DNA of 64,000 nt from Salinisphaera hydrothermalis C41B8 (GCF_000732535.1 NZ_APNK01000007.1:1-64000); one strand, 5' to 3'. Shown: positions 15,710 to 26,351, counted from the stretch's first letter. The notes: a model not told the origin generated them from the sequence alone. Program-made: numbers and translations.

Positions 15710-18582
15710 TACTGCTCGGCCTCGACGGCTTCGCGAACCTCGGCGGCCGTGGCCAGCGACAACAACGCTTCGGCGCGCGTGGACACCTCAGCCTGCGACA
15801 GCCGCCGGATGCGGGCTTTGACCAGCGGCACCTGGCGTGCGTTGACCGACAGCTCGTGTACGCCAAGCCCCACGAGCACGCCGACTGCCTGGGCGTCGCT
15901 GGCCAGTTCGCCGCACACGCCCACCCAGCAGCCGTGCGCCTCGGCGGCCGCCACTGTCATCAGAATCAGCCGCAGCACCGCCGGATGCAGACCGTCGGCT
16001 TGGCCCGACAGGCGCGGATGCCCGCGGTCGATCGCCAGGGTGTACTGGGTGAGATCGTTGGTACCGATGGAGAAGAAATCCACATGCGGCGCCAGCGTTT
16101 CCGCCAGCAGCGCACAGGACGGCACCTCGACCATCACGCCGAGCTGGACGTCGACCCCGTCGAACTCCTGAACCACGCGATCGTAGATGGCCTTGGCCTG
16201 ATGGAACTCGGCCACGTCCTTGACCATGGGGAACATGATGCGCAGCGGGCGTCCCTCCGAGGCCGTAATCAACGCGCGCATCTGAGTTTCCAGAACTTGC
16301 GGCCGGTTGAGCGCCAGCCGGATGCCGCGCAAACCAAGAAACGGATTGTCCTCGGGCGGCACCGGCCAGTAATCCAGCGGTTTGTCACCGCCGACGTCCA
16401 GCGTGCGTGCCACCAGCGGGCGGCCCGGCCCGAGCGCCTCGAAGGCCCGCTTGTATTCGGTGACCTGGGTATCCAGATCGGGCGCGGCCGGATGCGCCAT
16501 GAAGATGAATTCCGTCCGCAGCAGGCCGACGCCTTCGGCCCCGCGCTCGACCGCATCGGCGGCATGCGAGGTATTGCCGAGGTTGGCCCCGACCTCGATC
16601 CGGACGTTATCGGTGGTCACCGCCGGCTCGAAGCGGGCCGTGAAGGCTTCGGCCTCCAGCTCGGCGCGCTCGGCGATCGCCCGGTTGGCCCGGGCGCGGC
16701 GGTCGTCCGAGGGTTGCGGTACAACGCGACCGCGCTCGCCGTCGATGATCATGTCGATGCCGTCGGCCAAAGACAGCACGCTCTCGCCGGCGCCGACCAC
16801 GGCTGGAATACCGAGGCTGCGCGCCAGAATGGCGCTGTGCGAGGTCGCCCCGCCCTTGGCCGTGAGCAAACCGCGCACGCGCTGGGTATCGAGCTGGGCC
16901 ACATCGGACGGGCCGATATCCTCGGCCACTAGAATATAAGGATGATCGGGCGGCTCCGGCATGGACACGCCGCACAGACGACCCAGCACGCGCCGACCGA
17001 CATCGCGCAGGTCGGCAGCCCGCTCGGCCAGTATCCGATCGGCCAGTGCAGCCTGGGCCCGGGCGGAGGCATCGATCGCCTGCCACCAGCCGGCTTCCGC
17101 CGAAGCGCCTTCGTTGATCGCCTCGACCGCGGCCTCGCGCAGCTCGGGGTCGCGCAGCATCTCTTCATGCATCGACAGGATTTCGGCCATGTCGCCGCCG
17201 TCGGCGGCCTGGATCAGCTCGGTGAGCTGGCCGTAGGCTTCGCGAATGGCGGCGTCGAGCCGTTTGCGTTCGCTGATCGAGTCGTCGGACGTATCGGCAT
17301 AGTTGAATTCGGGCAGCCGCAGCACGAACACCGGCGCGATCGCCATGCCGGGCGAGGCCGCCACGGCGTCCAGCGCGGTATCAGCCGCCGGCGCCGGCGC
17401 ATAAACACGCGGCTCGGTCTTGTTGCGCGAAGGCCGGGCTTCGCTGGTGTCTTCCAGCGGCAGCACATCCTCACCGAGGCCACTGCGGACTGCGTTGCCG
17501 ATGGCTTCCAACGCGGTCGCCGCGCCCTCGCCTTCGGCCGAGAACACCAGCATCTGGCCTCGCCGCGCGCCCAGCCCGATCACCTTGGTCAGGCTCGCCG
17601 CCGAGACGGCGTCGGCGCCGCCGGATTCCAGCCGGACGCGGATCGGCAGCCGCTGCTCGCGCGCGATCTGCACCAGATTCTTGGCCGGGCGGGCATGCAG
17701 GCCATGGGCGTTGCGCACGCGCACCCGCAGCACCTCGGCGCCAGCGGACTCGCCCGCGAGCCGGCCGATCAGCTGACCGGTATCGAGCTGAGCCAGACGA
17801 GGCGCCTCGCCGGATTCCAGCACGCCAAGCACGCGTTCGAGCAGACCGCGCGTGACGTCGTCGGCCGCCTCGTCGGCATGCGGCAGGCGTGCCAGTACGA
17901 ACACCGCCGCGGCATCGCCGACCTCGGCCGGCGTGGCAACGCCGAGTGCCGGCTGGGTGACGTCAGCACTGCCTTCGACGAGCCATAGCTTGTCGCCCAG
18001 CGATACCGGCGTCTGGCCCATGATCTGGCCGATGAAACCGGCGCCGGCGACGCCGGCCTCGTACAGCCGCGTGGCCGCCACCGCGGCCAGCCCTTCGCGC
18101 GAGGCGACCGGCACGCGCGCGGCTACCGTGGCCCGGTCGAGTCGGGCCTGGACCGGCGCCCGCGATAGCAGCGCGATGATGTCGGCGGCGTTGTCGGCCG
18201 CGGCCAGGCCTTCCGCCACGCCCGGCGCATCGAGCACATGCGTGAGCCGTCGCAGGATATCCAGATGTTCGTCGTTGGCGGCCGCGATGGTGATGATCAG
18301 CGACACCCGATTGCCGTCGTGCCACTCCAGCCCGTCCGGGTACTGCAACAGACGCAGCCCGGTGGTCTTGACGTAGTTGCGCGAGGCCGGCGTACCGTGC
18401 GGGATCGCGATGCCGTTGCCCAGGTAGGTCGAGCCTTCGCTCTCCCGCTGGAACAGCGATTGGCCATAGGCCGGATCCACAAGACCGGCCCGGGTCAGCG
18501 CCGAGCCGGCCTGAGTCAGCGCATCGCGCCAGTCATCGGCGGATTGATCGAGCAGAACGGCGTCGGAAGTGAGTTCGAGCAT
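15709..18582 (-). CDS. fruB: PTS multiphosphoryl transfer protein (EIIA-Fru, HPr, EI fusion)
   Basis: 957 residues from the ATG at 18582 (GGAG upstream); an earlier in-frame ATG adds 26 unconserved residues. EIIA-Fru domain at the N-terminus with active H62 in GIAIPHGTPAS, a central linker, an HPr domain around residues 285-370 with H296 in GLHARPA, and a full enzyme I from about 410 with H582 in GGATSHSAIL and the PEP-binding RTLDVGGDKPL, LRTEFIFM and GTNDLTQYTLA blocks. It carries phosphate from PEP to FruA without separate PtsI/PtsH. First gene of the operon; its promoter region is shared with the divergent LacI-type regulator. Confidence 0.96.
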   Translation of the reverse strand: MLELTSDAVLLDQSADDWRDALTQAGSALTRAGLVDPAYGQSLFQRESEGSTYLGNGIAIPHGTPASRNYVKTTGLRLLQYPDGLEWHDGNRVSLIITIAAANDEHLDILRRLTHVLDAPGVAEGLAAADNAADIIALLSRAPVQARLDRATVAARVPVASREGLAAVAATRLYEAGVAGAGFIGQIMGQTPVSLGDKLWLVEGSADVTQPALGVATPAEVGDAAAVFVLARLPHADEAADDVTRGLLERVLGVLESGEAPRLAQLDTGQLIGRLAGESAGAEVLRVRVRNAHGLHARPAKNLVQIAREQRLPIRVRLESGGADAVSAASLTKVIGLGARRGQMLVFSAEGEGAATALEAIGNAVRSGLGEDVLPLEDTSEARPSRNKTEPRVYAPAPAADTALDAVAASPGMAIAPVFVLRLPEFNYADTSDDSISERKRLDAAIREAYGQLTELIQAADGGDMAEILSMHEEMLRDPELREAAVEAINEGASAEAGWWQAIDASARAQAALADRILAERAADLRDVGRRVLGRLCGVSMPEPPDHPYILVAEDIGPSDVAQLDTQRVRGLLTAKGGATSHSAILARSLGIPAVVGAGESVLSLADGIDMIIDGERGRVVPQPSDDRRARANRAIAERAELEAEAFTARFEPAVTTDNVRIEVGANLGNTSHAADAVERGAEGVGLLRTEFIFMAHPAAPDLDTQVTEYKRAFEALGPGRPLVARTLDVGGDKPLDYWPVPPEDNPFLGLRGIRLALNRPQVLETQMRALITASEGRPLRIMFPMVKDVAEFHQAKAIYDRVVQEFDGVDVQLGVMVEVPSCALLAETLAPHVDFFSIGTNDLTQYTLAIDRGHPRLSGQADGLHPAVLRLILMTVAAAEAHGCWVGVCGELASDAQAVGVLVGLGVHELSVNARQVPLVKARIRRLSQAEVSTRAEALLSLATAAEVREAVEAEQ

Positions 18583-18661
18583 GACAACTCCGGAAACGGG
18601 TCGAGCCGCAAGCGGCATACAACGTGGCGGCGTGCCCGAGATATGCGCCGATCGGCGCATG

Positions 18662-18675
18662 GCTGAATCGTGTCA
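18662..18675. promoter_or_regulatory. Probable FruR/Cra-type operator
   Basis: GCTGAATCGTGTCA differs by one base from the Cra/FruR consensus GCTGAAWCGWTTCA. It lies in the 180-bp divergent region between fruB and the LacI-family regulator, about 80 bp upstream of the fruB start. A weaker half-site GCTGAAATCG is at 18694-18703. Autoregulation and repression of fruBKA by the adjacent regulator is the natural reading. Confidence 0.6.
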
Positions 18676-18736
18676 CCGCGATTACAGTCGTATGCTGAAA
18701 TCGCTCGCACGAGGAATCAAGTGAAAACCCCGCGCT

Positions 18737-18752
18737 TCAGACAAAAGTCTGA
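18737..18752. promoter_or_regulatory. Short perfect inverted repeat before the regulator start
   Basis: TCAGAC-AAAA-GTCTGA, ending 9 bp before the ATG of the LacI-family gene. It could be an operator or affect translation initiation; it does not match the Cra consensus. Confidence 0.35.
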
Positions 18753-18761
18753 CACACCGAC

Positions 18762-19799
18762 ATGAGTGCCCGTACGCTTGCCGACATCGCCCGGCTGGCC
18801 GGCGTATCGCGCACCACCGCCAGCTATGTGATCAACGGTCAGGCCGAGGCGCGACGCATCAGCCCGGCCACGGTCGAGCGCGTCGAGGCCGTGGTGGCCG
18901 CCCATCATTTTCAGGTGGACGCGCGTGCCGCGGCGCTGCGACGGGGCGAGACCCGCACGCTCGGCCTGGTGGTGCCCGATCTGGAAAACGCCAGCTACGC
19001 GCGGCTCGCCAAACGCATCGAGCGCGGCGCGCGTCAGGCCGGCTACCAAGTCATCATCGTTGGCTCCGACGACGACCCGCTCACCGAACGCAGCCTGGTC
19101 AACGCGTTACGCGCCCGGCGCTGCGACGGACTGATCGTCGCCTCGTGCCTGCAGCGCGACGACGAATTCTACGACGACATCACCCAGGGCGGCCTGCCGG
19201 TGATCGGGCTGGACCGCCCCCTCGACGAAACCCGCTTTCGCAGCGTCGCCTCGAGCAACACCGAGGCCGCTCGCCAGCTCACGGCGTCGGTGCTGACCCG
19301 CGCAACCCGTACCCTGTTGTGGTTGGACGCGGTACCGGGGCTATCGATCACCGAGCGTCGGCGCCACGGCTTTCGGGCCGCCGTGGCCGAACATGGCGGC
19401 GAATGTCGCGCCGATATCCGTACCGCCGACGCGTACGACCGGGCCAGCGGCGCCCGGCTACTGGCGGACTATCTGGCCGAACACCCCATGCCCGACGCGC
19501 TACTCACCGCGGCCTATCCGCTGTTGGACGGTGCGCTCGACGTGCTTCTGGCCGAGAACGCCCCCGCGCGCGGGCTGCCGCGCGCCGGCACCTTCGGCGA
19601 CGACCGCGTGCTCGACTTCCTGCCCATGGCGGTCAACTCGTTGCCGCAACAGCACGACCGGATCGCCGAAATCGCCCTCGACCGCATGTGGTCGGCGCTC
19701 GGCGGCGAAGGCACACCCGGACACGATCGGGTGCAACGAATCCTGAAATGTCGCACCCGCCCTGTTCCACCAGGCGGGAAAAAAGTTCCAAATCCGTGA
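18762..19799 (+). CDS. LacI-family regulator, probable fructose repressor
   Basis: 345 residues. N-terminal LacI helix-turn-helix TLADIARLAGVSRTTASYVINGQ with the hinge helix ATVERVEAVVAAHHFQVDARAAALR, then a periplasmic-binding-protein-like ligand domain (RTLGLVVPDLENASYARLAKRIE...). The N-terminal region resembles Cra/FruR more than LacI or RbsR. Divergent position from fruBKA and the Cra-like site between them indicate control of fructose uptake, probably relieved by fructose 1-phosphate. The sugar symporter gene follows 115 bp downstream on the same strand. Confidence 0.88.
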   Translation: MSARTLADIARLAGVSRTTASYVINGQAEARRISPATVERVEAVVAAHHFQVDARAAALRRGETRTLGLVVPDLENASYARLAKRIERGARQAGYQVIIVGSDDDPLTERSLVNALRARRCDGLIVASCLQRDDEFYDDITQGGLPVIGLDRPLDETRFRSVASSNTEAARQLTASVLTRATRTLLWLDAVPGLSITERRRHGFRAAVAEHGGECRADIRTADAYDRASGARLLADYLAEHPMPDALLTAAYPLLDGALDVLLAENAPARGLPRAGTFGDDRVLDFLPMAVNSLPQQHDRIAEIALDRMWSALGGEGTPGHDRVQRILKCRTRPVPPGGKKVPNP

Positions 19800-19914
19800 G
19801 ACATTAGTATTAGTTGCGCCCTACAGCGATGTGCAGGATCGCTCATCGCGGATATTTTATAAGTACCTACGATCTTTCTCATTTCCCCCACACATTCAAT
19901 CAAGGAGATTCGAT

Positions 19915-21348
19915 ATGGCCGGTGCATCTGGTCCTGTCTCGTCGACATCCAAGTCGGCGCCCGACGCCGTCGCCCACGCCGACATCGTTCCGATGGTCTG
20001 GCTCTCCTGCGGCCTCGCCGCCCTCGCCGGGCTGTTGTTCGGCATGGACATCGGCGTCATTTCCGGCGCCTTGCCGTTCATCAAAAAGGATTTCAACCTG
20101 TCCTCCGCCATGGAAGGCTGGATCGTCTCGTCGATGATGGTCGGCGCAGCCATCGGCGCCCTGTCGGCCGGTTCAATTTCCAAGAGCATGGGCCGTAAGC
20201 GGGCCCTGCTGGCCTCGGCGCTGCTGTTCATCGTCGGCGCGCTCGTCTGCGTGGTCGCCACCGGCCCGACCATGCTGTGGATCGGCCGTATCCTGCTGGG
20301 CCTGGCGGTGGGCGTGGCCTCGTTCACGGCGCCGCTGTATCTGTCCGAGGTCACGCCCGAGCGTATTCGCGGCACCACGATTTCGTTCTACCAGCTGATG
20401 GTGACGGTGGGCATTCTCGCCGCGTTCGTCTCCAATGCCGCGTTCTCCTATATCGAAAGCTGGCGCTGGATGTTCGGCGTGCTGGCGATTCCGGCCGTGT
20501 TGCTGTTCTTCGGCGCCCTGTCGGTGCCCAACAGCCCGCGCTGGCTCGCCGCCAAGGATCGCTTCGACGAGGCCCGTGACGTGCTCTCCAAGCTGCGCGG
20601 CACCTCGGAGGAAGTCGAGTACGAAATGGGCGAGATCCAGGAAGCGCTCGAATCCGAAGCCGATTCCCAGGGGTTTCAGATGTTCAAGAACAACCCGAAC
20701 TTCCGTCGTTCGGTATTCCTGGGCGTGGCGCTTCAGCTCGTGCAGCAGTTCACCGGCATGAACGTGATCATGTACTACGCCCCGCAGATCTTTCAGGCGT
20801 CGGGCTTTCAGGGTACTTCGGCCAGCCTGTGGGCGACCGTGGTGACCGGCCTGACCAACGTGCTGGCCACCTTCATCGCCATCGCACTGATCGACCGCGC
20901 CGGCCGCAAGCCGATTCTGTACGCCGGCTTCCTGATGATGGCCGCCACGATGGCCGTGTTGAGCTACGTGCTGCACGTCGGCGCGACCACCACCGTGCTG
21001 CAGTACACCGGCATGGCCATGGTGCTGCTGTTCGTGGTCGGCTTCGCCATGTCCGCGGGCCCGCTGATCTGGACGCTGTGTGCCGAGATTCAGCCCCTGC
21101 AGGGCCGCGACTTCGGCATCGGCGCTTCGACCGGTGCCAACTGGATCGGCAACTTCTGCATCGGCTTTTTCTTCCCGATCATGTTCGAAGGCATCGGCGG
21201 CGCCTGGACCTTCGGCCTGCTGGCCGCGGTCAACGCGCTGTTCATCATCTTCACGCTCAAGTACGTGCCCGAAACCAAGGGCATCTCGCTCGAGAAGATC
21301 GAAAGAAACCTGCTGGCAGGCAAGGCGCTTCGCGCCATCGGTGTGTAG
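19915..21348 (+). CDS. Sugar/H+ symporter, MFS sugar-porter family (GalP/XylE type)
   Basis: 477 residues from the ATG at 19915, which follows a strong AAGGAG; upstream in-frame residues are discarded. Twelve predicted helices with sugar-porter signatures: GLLFGMDIGVISGALPFI in helix 1, GRKRALL in the 2-3 loop, LYLSEVTPERIRG, PNSPRWLAAKDR, the sugar-binding QQFTGMNVIMYYAPQIF in helix 7, GRKPILYAG and PETKGISLE near the C-terminus. Likely imports a hexose or pentose. Lying behind the fructose-type regulator, it may be an additional route for the same sugar. Confidence 0.92.
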   Translation: MAGASGPVSSTSKSAPDAVAHADIVPMVWLSCGLAALAGLLFGMDIGVISGALPFIKKDFNLSSAMEGWIVSSMMVGAAIGALSAGSISKSMGRKRALLASALLFIVGALVCVVATGPTMLWIGRILLGLAVGVASFTAPLYLSEVTPERIRGTTISFYQLMVTVGILAAFVSNAAFSYIESWRWMFGVLAIPAVLLFFGALSVPNSPRWLAAKDRFDEARDVLSKLRGTSEEVEYEMGEIQEALESEADSQGFQMFKNNPNFRRSVFLGVALQLVQQFTGMNVIMYYAPQIFQASGFQGTSASLWATVVTGLTNVLATFIAIALIDRAGRKPILYAGFLMMAATMAVLSYVLHVGATTTVLQYTGMAMVLLFVVGFAMSAGPLIWTLCAEIQPLQGRDFGIGASTGANWIGNFCIGFFFPIMFEGIGGAWTFGLLAAVNALFIIFTLKYVPETKGISLEKIERNLLAGKALRAIGV

Positions 21349-21372
21349 TAAACTGTTGGCATGACCAACTTA

Positions 21373-21404
21373 ACGACCGGCCTTTGGGCCGGTCGTTTTG
21401 TTTG
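21373..21404 (+). terminator. Rho-independent terminator after the sugar symporter
   Basis: Perfect 10-bp stem ACGACCGGCC / GGCCGGTCGT with loop TTTG, followed by TTTTGTTTG, starting 25 bp after the stop codon. Confidence 0.9.
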
Positions 21405-21472
21405 TGCCGAACGAACAACGGGTCGGCCCGTCCGCCGACAGGGCCGGTCACGTCCCAATACGGGGTTCTGAC

Positions 21473-22291
21473 ATGAGAAATGCCTGGGATCGTGCTTACG
21501 ACAATCGTGCCGCCGTGACCGACGCCGAAGACTGGCTCGCGGCCTGGGAACATGATGCCGATGCCTTTCGTGCGCAGCTTGGCGAGAATCAACCCGCCGA
21601 ACGCACCTACGGCGTCGACGCTCGCGAAGTCTTCGACCTGTTCGAACCGGACGGCGACGCCGCGGGCACGCTCATCTTCGTTCATGGCGGCTACTGGCGT
21701 GCGCTGTCGCGCGAGCTCAATCATCAGTTCGCCGCGGGGGCGCTGGCCCGAAATTGGCGGGTTGCGTTCATCGAATATCCGCTATGCCCGGATGTGACAC
21801 TGGAGTCGCTGGCCGACGCCGTGATTGCCGGCATTCATGCCGTGGCCGGCGAAGTGGACGGCCCGCTCGTACTCGCCGGCCACTCCGCCGGCGGGCATCT
21901 CGTGACGCATGCCGTCACGGCCCACAGCGGCCTGTTGGCTTCGGCCCGCCGCCGCATTCGCCGCGTCATCTCCATCTCCGGGCTGCACGACCTGCGCCCG
22001 ATCGTCGCGACCACCGATATCAACGGCACGCTCGGCCTTTCGGAACATCGCGCCACAGTCGCCTCTCCGGCATTGCAATCGCCGAACCTCGACGGCGATC
22101 TGATCTGCGTGGTGGGCGGCGACGAACTGCCCGAACTCAAACGTCAGACGTATTTGCTGGCCAATATCTGGACCGGCCTGGGCGTGACCACCCGCGCGGT
22201 GGAGCTGGCCGGCGAGCATCATTTTTCCGTGCTGGAAGGCCTGCGCTCGCCGGCCACGGCGCTGACCCGATGGGCGACACCGTCCGATTGA
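21473..22291 (+). CDS. Alpha/beta hydrolase, kynurenine-formamidase-like
   Basis: 272 residues from the ATG at 21473 (MRNAWDRAYDNRAAV); the frame extends upstream through the terminator region and is not real there. Oxyanion motif FVHGGYWRALS, nucleophile elbow GHSAGGHLV and a late histidine in LAGEHHFSVLEGL form a Ser-Asp-His triad. The N-terminal YDNRAAV and HGGYW spacing resemble the BNA7/arylformamidase-like esterase group. No tryptophan-degradation genes are nearby, so a formamidase role is a family-based suggestion; a general esterase is equally possible. Confidence 0.8.
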   Translation: MRNAWDRAYDNRAAVTDAEDWLAAWEHDADAFRAQLGENQPAERTYGVDAREVFDLFEPDGDAAGTLIFVHGGYWRALSRELNHQFAAGALARNWRVAFIEYPLCPDVTLESLADAVIAGIHAVAGEVDGPLVLAGHSAGGHLVTHAVTAHSGLLASARRRIRRVISISGLHDLRPIVATTDINGTLGLSEHRATVASPALQSPNLDGDLICVVGGDELPELKRQTYLLANIWTGLGVTTRAVELAGEHHFSVLEGLRSPATALTRWATPSD

Positions 22292-22738
22292 TACCCGGCC
22301 GCCCCCAAGGCGGCGGTGCGATCGGCAAGCGCCCACGCTACCGCGCTCCTCTTAGCGACCCTCTTCGCTGCAGCTGAAATCACGCCGCGCGTCGCCGGCC
22401 CGCCCCACAGGCGTACGCGCTGACGCAACATGCCGTGAAGTCACGGTACGCGGGCAAGATGTCGCGTCAAAAAATAATTTCTGCCGCCTTACGCGCTCGG
22501 CCGTCTCTGAATACCATTCGAATCGAGTACATCGCGCGCCATCCAAGCGTTCGCGTTTTTTCGAGTCACGTGTTCTTCATATTTCCCGCCTAAGCTCGGC
22601 GCTTGGCCAGAGGGGGCTGGTCCGGCGCTTATCGACCCGGCATAAACGTCTTGTCCAAGACATGCAGAGCATGGCGAGGGCTCGATCCGTCCCCCGGCCC
22701 GATTAACGGATTCAATTCATTAAGAATAAAGGTGACCC
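22292..22738. other. Intergenic, leader of the phosphatase gene
   Basis: About 450 bp with no supported gene. The last 20 bp carry AATAAAGGTGACCC before the ATG at 22739, a good ribosome site. The AT-richer patch near 22470-22580 may hold the promoter. Confidence 0.4.
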
Positions 22739-25024
22739 ATGTTGATCCATCGGGGGACGAGCTTGACCGTGGCCGTGGCGCTAGCCGTCACGCTATCGGC
22801 CTGTAACGACCACAAGAAAAACGTCGAGACCCAAACCGCCGAGCCCGGCGTCCCGCAGGGGCTGGGCTACAGCCAGACCGTCGATAACCCCACGCTGGCC
22901 AGTGGCGAGCAGCCGGTGGTCGACAGCAATCTTTCCGAGACGAACGACAACAACTACGCCATCGCCTACAGCCCGACGCATGATCCCATGCTTCAGATCC
23001 TCAAGGGCTTCGACAAGATCTATACCCTGGGCAACGACACGTGGCTGAACTATGGCTCGGCCAACCTCAAACCCGACAGTCCGAACAATCTCTACAGCTA
23101 TACCGGTGTCGCGGGCGGCGCGACCAAGAAAACGAACGATGTCCTGAGCACGGTCACGTTCGATAACGCCCGGATTCTCGACATGAAAATCTGGAAAGAG
23201 AACTTCGACTACGTCAAGACGCTGACCCGCGCTGGCGCCAGCCAACCCGATGTCGATCGTTCGCAGGTCGCAGCACAGCGCTTTGCCTATCTCGACGACC
23301 AACGCGAGAAGGGTTACAGCATTACCTCCGGGCTCGGCCCGCTGGCCGACGCTTATCGCACCGGCGCCCACTCGCTGACGACGCTTTCGCGCGACAGTGG
23401 CAACGTGAACCTCGTCGACTACAACCCGAGTTCGGGCAACGCGACCTCGTTTTCGATCACCGACAGCAATCACCTGATCAACTCGATCAGCGACGGCGAC
23501 TCCGGCGGCACCAACTACGGCCAGACCGGCTACAGCCTGGATTCGGTCGTCAATTTGCTGAGCACCATCGCGGCCTACGGCGCCTCGACGGAAGCGCCGA
23601 AATATCATTTCGAATCGCCGCGGCCGTGGCGCATCAACGCCAGCGACTATTCGGTCGCCTCGTTCAATGGCCAGGACAAGAGCGCGCTCCAGGAACTCAC
23701 CTGCTACGACCCGGACGGCACCGCGCATAGCAAGTATTTCGAAGAACCCGCCAATCCGCTGGTCCGCACGCTGACCGGCCTGAAGTGCGCTCGTCGGGCT
23801 ACTTATACCGACAACGGCGACGGCACTTATTCGGGCAACTTCGACGGCACCGGGACCTGGAAGTCCAGCCGCGCGAAGGACGGCGCCTTCCCCAGCGGCC
23901 ATACGACGGAAGCCTACGACCGTGGCCTGGGCATGGCCTATGCGATTCCGCAGCGTTTTGCCGAGATGACGGCGCGTGCCGCCGAGCTGGGTGAAAACCG
24001 CATCGTCGCCGCCATGCACTCGCCGCTCGACGTCATCGGCGGCCGCATCATGGGCGAAGCCGTCACGGCCGCGACGTTATACGACCAGAACAATCGCGCG
24101 ATCGCCGACGCCGCGGTATCGCAGGCCCACGCTTATTTCCTGAGCGCCGCCCGTAATGCCGGCTACGACTCGGTCTATGCCTGGGCGCACAGTGCCGACA
24201 ACGCCGCCGACCACGCCGCGATGAAAAAACGCTACCGCGCGTTTCTGACCTACGGCCTGAGCAAGCTGGACGAAAGCGCCAAGGCGCCGGAAGTGCCCAA
24301 GGGCGCCGAAGTGCTGCTGAAATCGCGCTTCCCGTACCTGAATGCCGAGCAGCGTCGCGCCGTTCTGGCGACCACCGAAATCGCCTCCAACTACCCCGTG
24401 ATCGACGAATCGCACGGCTGGGGCCGGCTGGACCTGGTCGCGGCGGCCGACGGCTACGGCGCGTTCAACGGCGACGTCAACGTCTATATGGACGGCACCA
24501 ACGGCACCGGGCTCGAAGCCGAGGACTACTGGCAAAACGATATTTCCGGCAAGGGCCGGCTCCAGAAGGACGGCACCGGGACGCTCCACTTGAACGGCGA
24601 CAACAGCTATAGCGGCGGTACCGTGCTGGTCGACGGCACGCTGGTCGCTGGTTCGGCCAAAGCCTTTGGCAGCAACACGCTGTATCAGAAAGCAGGCACC
24701 GTAAAAGTCGCGATCGCCGACGGCGCGAATACCAGCGCCAAGGGTGTCCTCAAGGTGTCCGACTATGTTCAGAAAGGCGGCACCCTCGCGCTGAATCTGA
24801 ACGACCATGCCCAGCTGAGTGCCGCGAACGGCATTTATCTTGAGGGTGGCACGCTGGCACTCACCGTTCCTGCCACGACGACGAAAGCCACATACACCGT
24901 GGCCGCCGCCGATCATGTCAAAGGCACGTTTGCCAGTGCCACGGCCATCGACAGCCAGGGCAAGACGTATAACGTCTCGATCAGCTACAGCGGCAACAAC
25001 GTGATCGCCACGATTCAGCCCTGA
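22739..25024 (+). CDS. Secreted PAP2-family acid phosphatase with autotransporter-type beta-strand repeat
   Basis: 761 residues. N-terminal lipoprotein signal with LSAC (C22 would be lipidated). The central region has the three PAP2/class A acid phosphatase motifs: [23 protein letters not shown], and [11 protein letters not shown], so a vanadium-haloperoxidase-fold phosphatase active site is complete. The C-terminal 190 residues contain [20 protein letters not shown], the autotransporter-associated beta-strand repeat, followed by Gly/Thr/Ala-rich beta-helix-like sequence ending in IATIQP. No outer-membrane beta-barrel domain follows, so it is not a self-exporting autotransporter. Probably a periplasmic or outer-membrane-anchored phosphomonoesterase. 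Confidence 0.85.
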   Translation: MLIHRGTSLTVAVALAVTLSACNDHKKNVETQTAEPGVPQGLGYSQTVDNPTLASGEQPVVDSNLSETNDNNYAIAYSPTHDPMLQILKGFDKIYTLGNDTWLNYGSANLKPDSPNNLYSYTGVAGGATKKTNDVLSTVTFDNARILDMKIWKENFDYVKTLTRAGASQPDVDRSQVAAQRFAYLDDQREKGYSITSGLGPLADAYRTGAHSLTTLSRDSGNVNLVDYNPSSGNATSFSITDSNHLINSISDGDSGGTNYGQTGYSLDSVVNLLSTIAAYGASTEAPKYHFESPRPWRINASDYSVASFNGQDKSALQELTCYDPDGTAHSKYFEEPANPLVRTLTGLKCARRATYTDNGDGTYSGNFDGTGTWKSSRAKDGAFPSGHTTEAYDRGLGMAYAIPQRFAEMTARAAELGENRIVAAMHSPLDVIGGRIMGEAVTAATLYDQNNRAIADAAVSQAHAYFLSAARNAGYDSVYAWAHSADNAADHAAMKKRYRAFLTYGLSKLDESAKAPEVPKGAEVLLKSRFPYLNAEQRRAVLATTEIASNYPVIDESHGWGRLDLVAAADGYGAFNGDVNVYMDGTNGTGLEAEDYWQNDISGKGRLQKDGTGTLHLNGDNSYSGGTVLVDGTLVAGSAKAFGSNTLYQKAGTVKVAIADGANTSAKGVLKVSDYVQKGGTLALNLNDHAQLSAANGIYLEGGTLALTVPATTTKATYTVAAADHVKGTFASATAIDSQGKTYNVSISYSGNNVIATIQP

Positions 25025-25036
25025 TTCGTGGCTCAC

Positions 25037-25062
25037 CCCGGGCTCGATGGACCGAGCCCGGG
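25037..25062. terminator. Hairpin after the PAP2 phosphatase gene
   Basis: Perfect 10-bp stem CCCGGGCTCG / CGAGCCCGGG with loop ATGGAC, 13 bp after the stop. There is no T-run, so intrinsic termination is uncertain. Confidence 0.5.
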
Positions 25063-25104
25063 ATCACGGCCGCCACCGGCAAAACGGCGACCGTAAAATA
25101 CCGA

Positions 25105-25136
25105 CGCCGGGCTGCGCGAACGAGTGCAGCCCGGCG
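25105..25136. terminator. Second hairpin downstream of the phosphatase gene
   Basis: Perfect 11-bp stem CGCCGGGCTGC / GCAGCCCGGCG with a 10-base loop, followed by CCGTTAAT. Two strong hairpins in tandem may protect the transcript 3' end or terminate jointly. Confidence 0.45.
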
Positions 25137-25310
25137 CCGTTAATCGCCCTGCCGAGTTGCCGATCCAATCAATGGCTCGGCCGACATGACGGCCCGGCCA
25201 AACCGGCATCACGCGGTCCGGATACGGGCCCAAAGCGGCCCCGGCATTCGCCGGCATGTCCGCGCCGCGTATCATCGACAGGCCAATCGCTATATATCGG
25301 TCTCATTGTC

Positions 25311-26351
25311 GTGAAAGCCGTCGTCTTCGAATCGTTCCAAGCGCCCCCGCATATTCAGCAGCTCCCGACGCCGGATCCCGAACCGCACGGCGTTGTCATC
25401 CAAATCGCCGCCTCCGGGCTATGCCGCAGCGACTGGCATGCCTGGATGGGTCATGATCCCGACGTTGCCCTGCCGCACGTACCGGGCCACGAGCTGGCGG
25501 GCACGATTGCCGCCGTGGGCAAGGATGTCGCGCTTTGGCACGTTGGCGATCGCGTCACGGTCCCGTTCGTGGGCGGCTGCGGCGCTTGTGATGAATGCCG
25601 GGCCGGGCAGCAACAGGTCTGTCATGATCAGTTCCAGCCTGGCTTTACCCATTGGGGCTCGTTCGCCGAGTACACCAGCATCCACCATGCCGACCTCAAC
25701 CTGGTGCGCTTGCCGGATGCCATGGATTTCACCACCGCGGCCAGCCTCGGCTGTCGCTTCGCTACCTCATTCCGGGCCGTGGTCGATCAGGGCCGGGTTT
25801 CGGGCGGCGATTGGGTGGCCGTGCACGGCTGCGGCGGCGTGGGGCTGTCCGCCATCATGATCGCGAACGCCGTGGGCGCGAACGTGGTGGCCATCGATAT
25901 CGCCGACGATAAGTTGCAGCACGCCCAAGCGCTGGGCGCCGTGGCCACGGTCAATGCCAGCGAATGCGCCGATGTCGCCGCGGCAGTGGTCGAGCATACG
26001 CGCGGCGGCGCGCATGTATCGATCGATGCGCTGGGCCACCCCAGCACCTGCTTCAACTCGATCATGAATCTCCGCCGACGGGGCCGACACGTCCAGATCG
26101 GGCTGATGCTGGGCGAGCACAAGCGCCCGCCCGTGCCCATGGACAAGATCGTGGCCGAGGAGATCGAGCTGCTGGGCAGCCATGGCATGCAGGCGCATCG
26201 TTACAGCGCCATGCTGGACATGGTGAGCGCCGGCAAGCTCTCGCCCGCCCGTATCGTCGGCCGTCAGATCACGCTCGAAGACGCCTGCGATGCACTGATG
26301 GCGATGGATCGTCATGCCGACGTCGGCGCCACGGTGATTACCGCATTCTAG
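25311..26351 (+). CDS. Zinc-dependent medium-chain alcohol dehydrogenase
   Basis: 346 residues from a GTG at 25311 ([19 protein letters not shown]); no ATG lies nearby and residues upstream are not conserved. MDR fold: catalytic-zinc Cys in [19 protein letters not shown] in [10 protein letters not shown], structural-zinc cluster [20 protein letters not shown], and Rossmann motif [15 protein letters not shown] with an acidic strand end ([10 protein letters not shown]) favouring NAD. Substrate unknown. The stop codon TAG is the first three bases of a solo repeat-element end (TAGGGTCTGTTGAG), so the element marks the 3' end of this gene. Confidence 0.88.
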   Translation: MKAVVFESFQAPPHIQQLPTPDPEPHGVVIQIAASGLCRSDWHAWMGHDPDVALPHVPGHELAGTIAAVGKDVALWHVGDRVTVPFVGGCGACDECRAGQQQVCHDQFQPGFTHWGSFAEYTSIHHADLNLVRLPDAMDFTTAASLGCRFATSFRAVVDQGRVSGGDWVAVHGCGGVGLSAIMIANAVGANVVAIDIADDKLQHAQALGAVATVNASECADVAAAVVEHTRGGAHVSIDALGHPSTCFNSIMNLRRRGRHVQIGLMLGEHKRPPVPMDKIVAEEIELLGSHGMQAHRYSAMLDMVSAGKLSPARIVGRQITLEDACDALMAMDRHADVGATVITAF

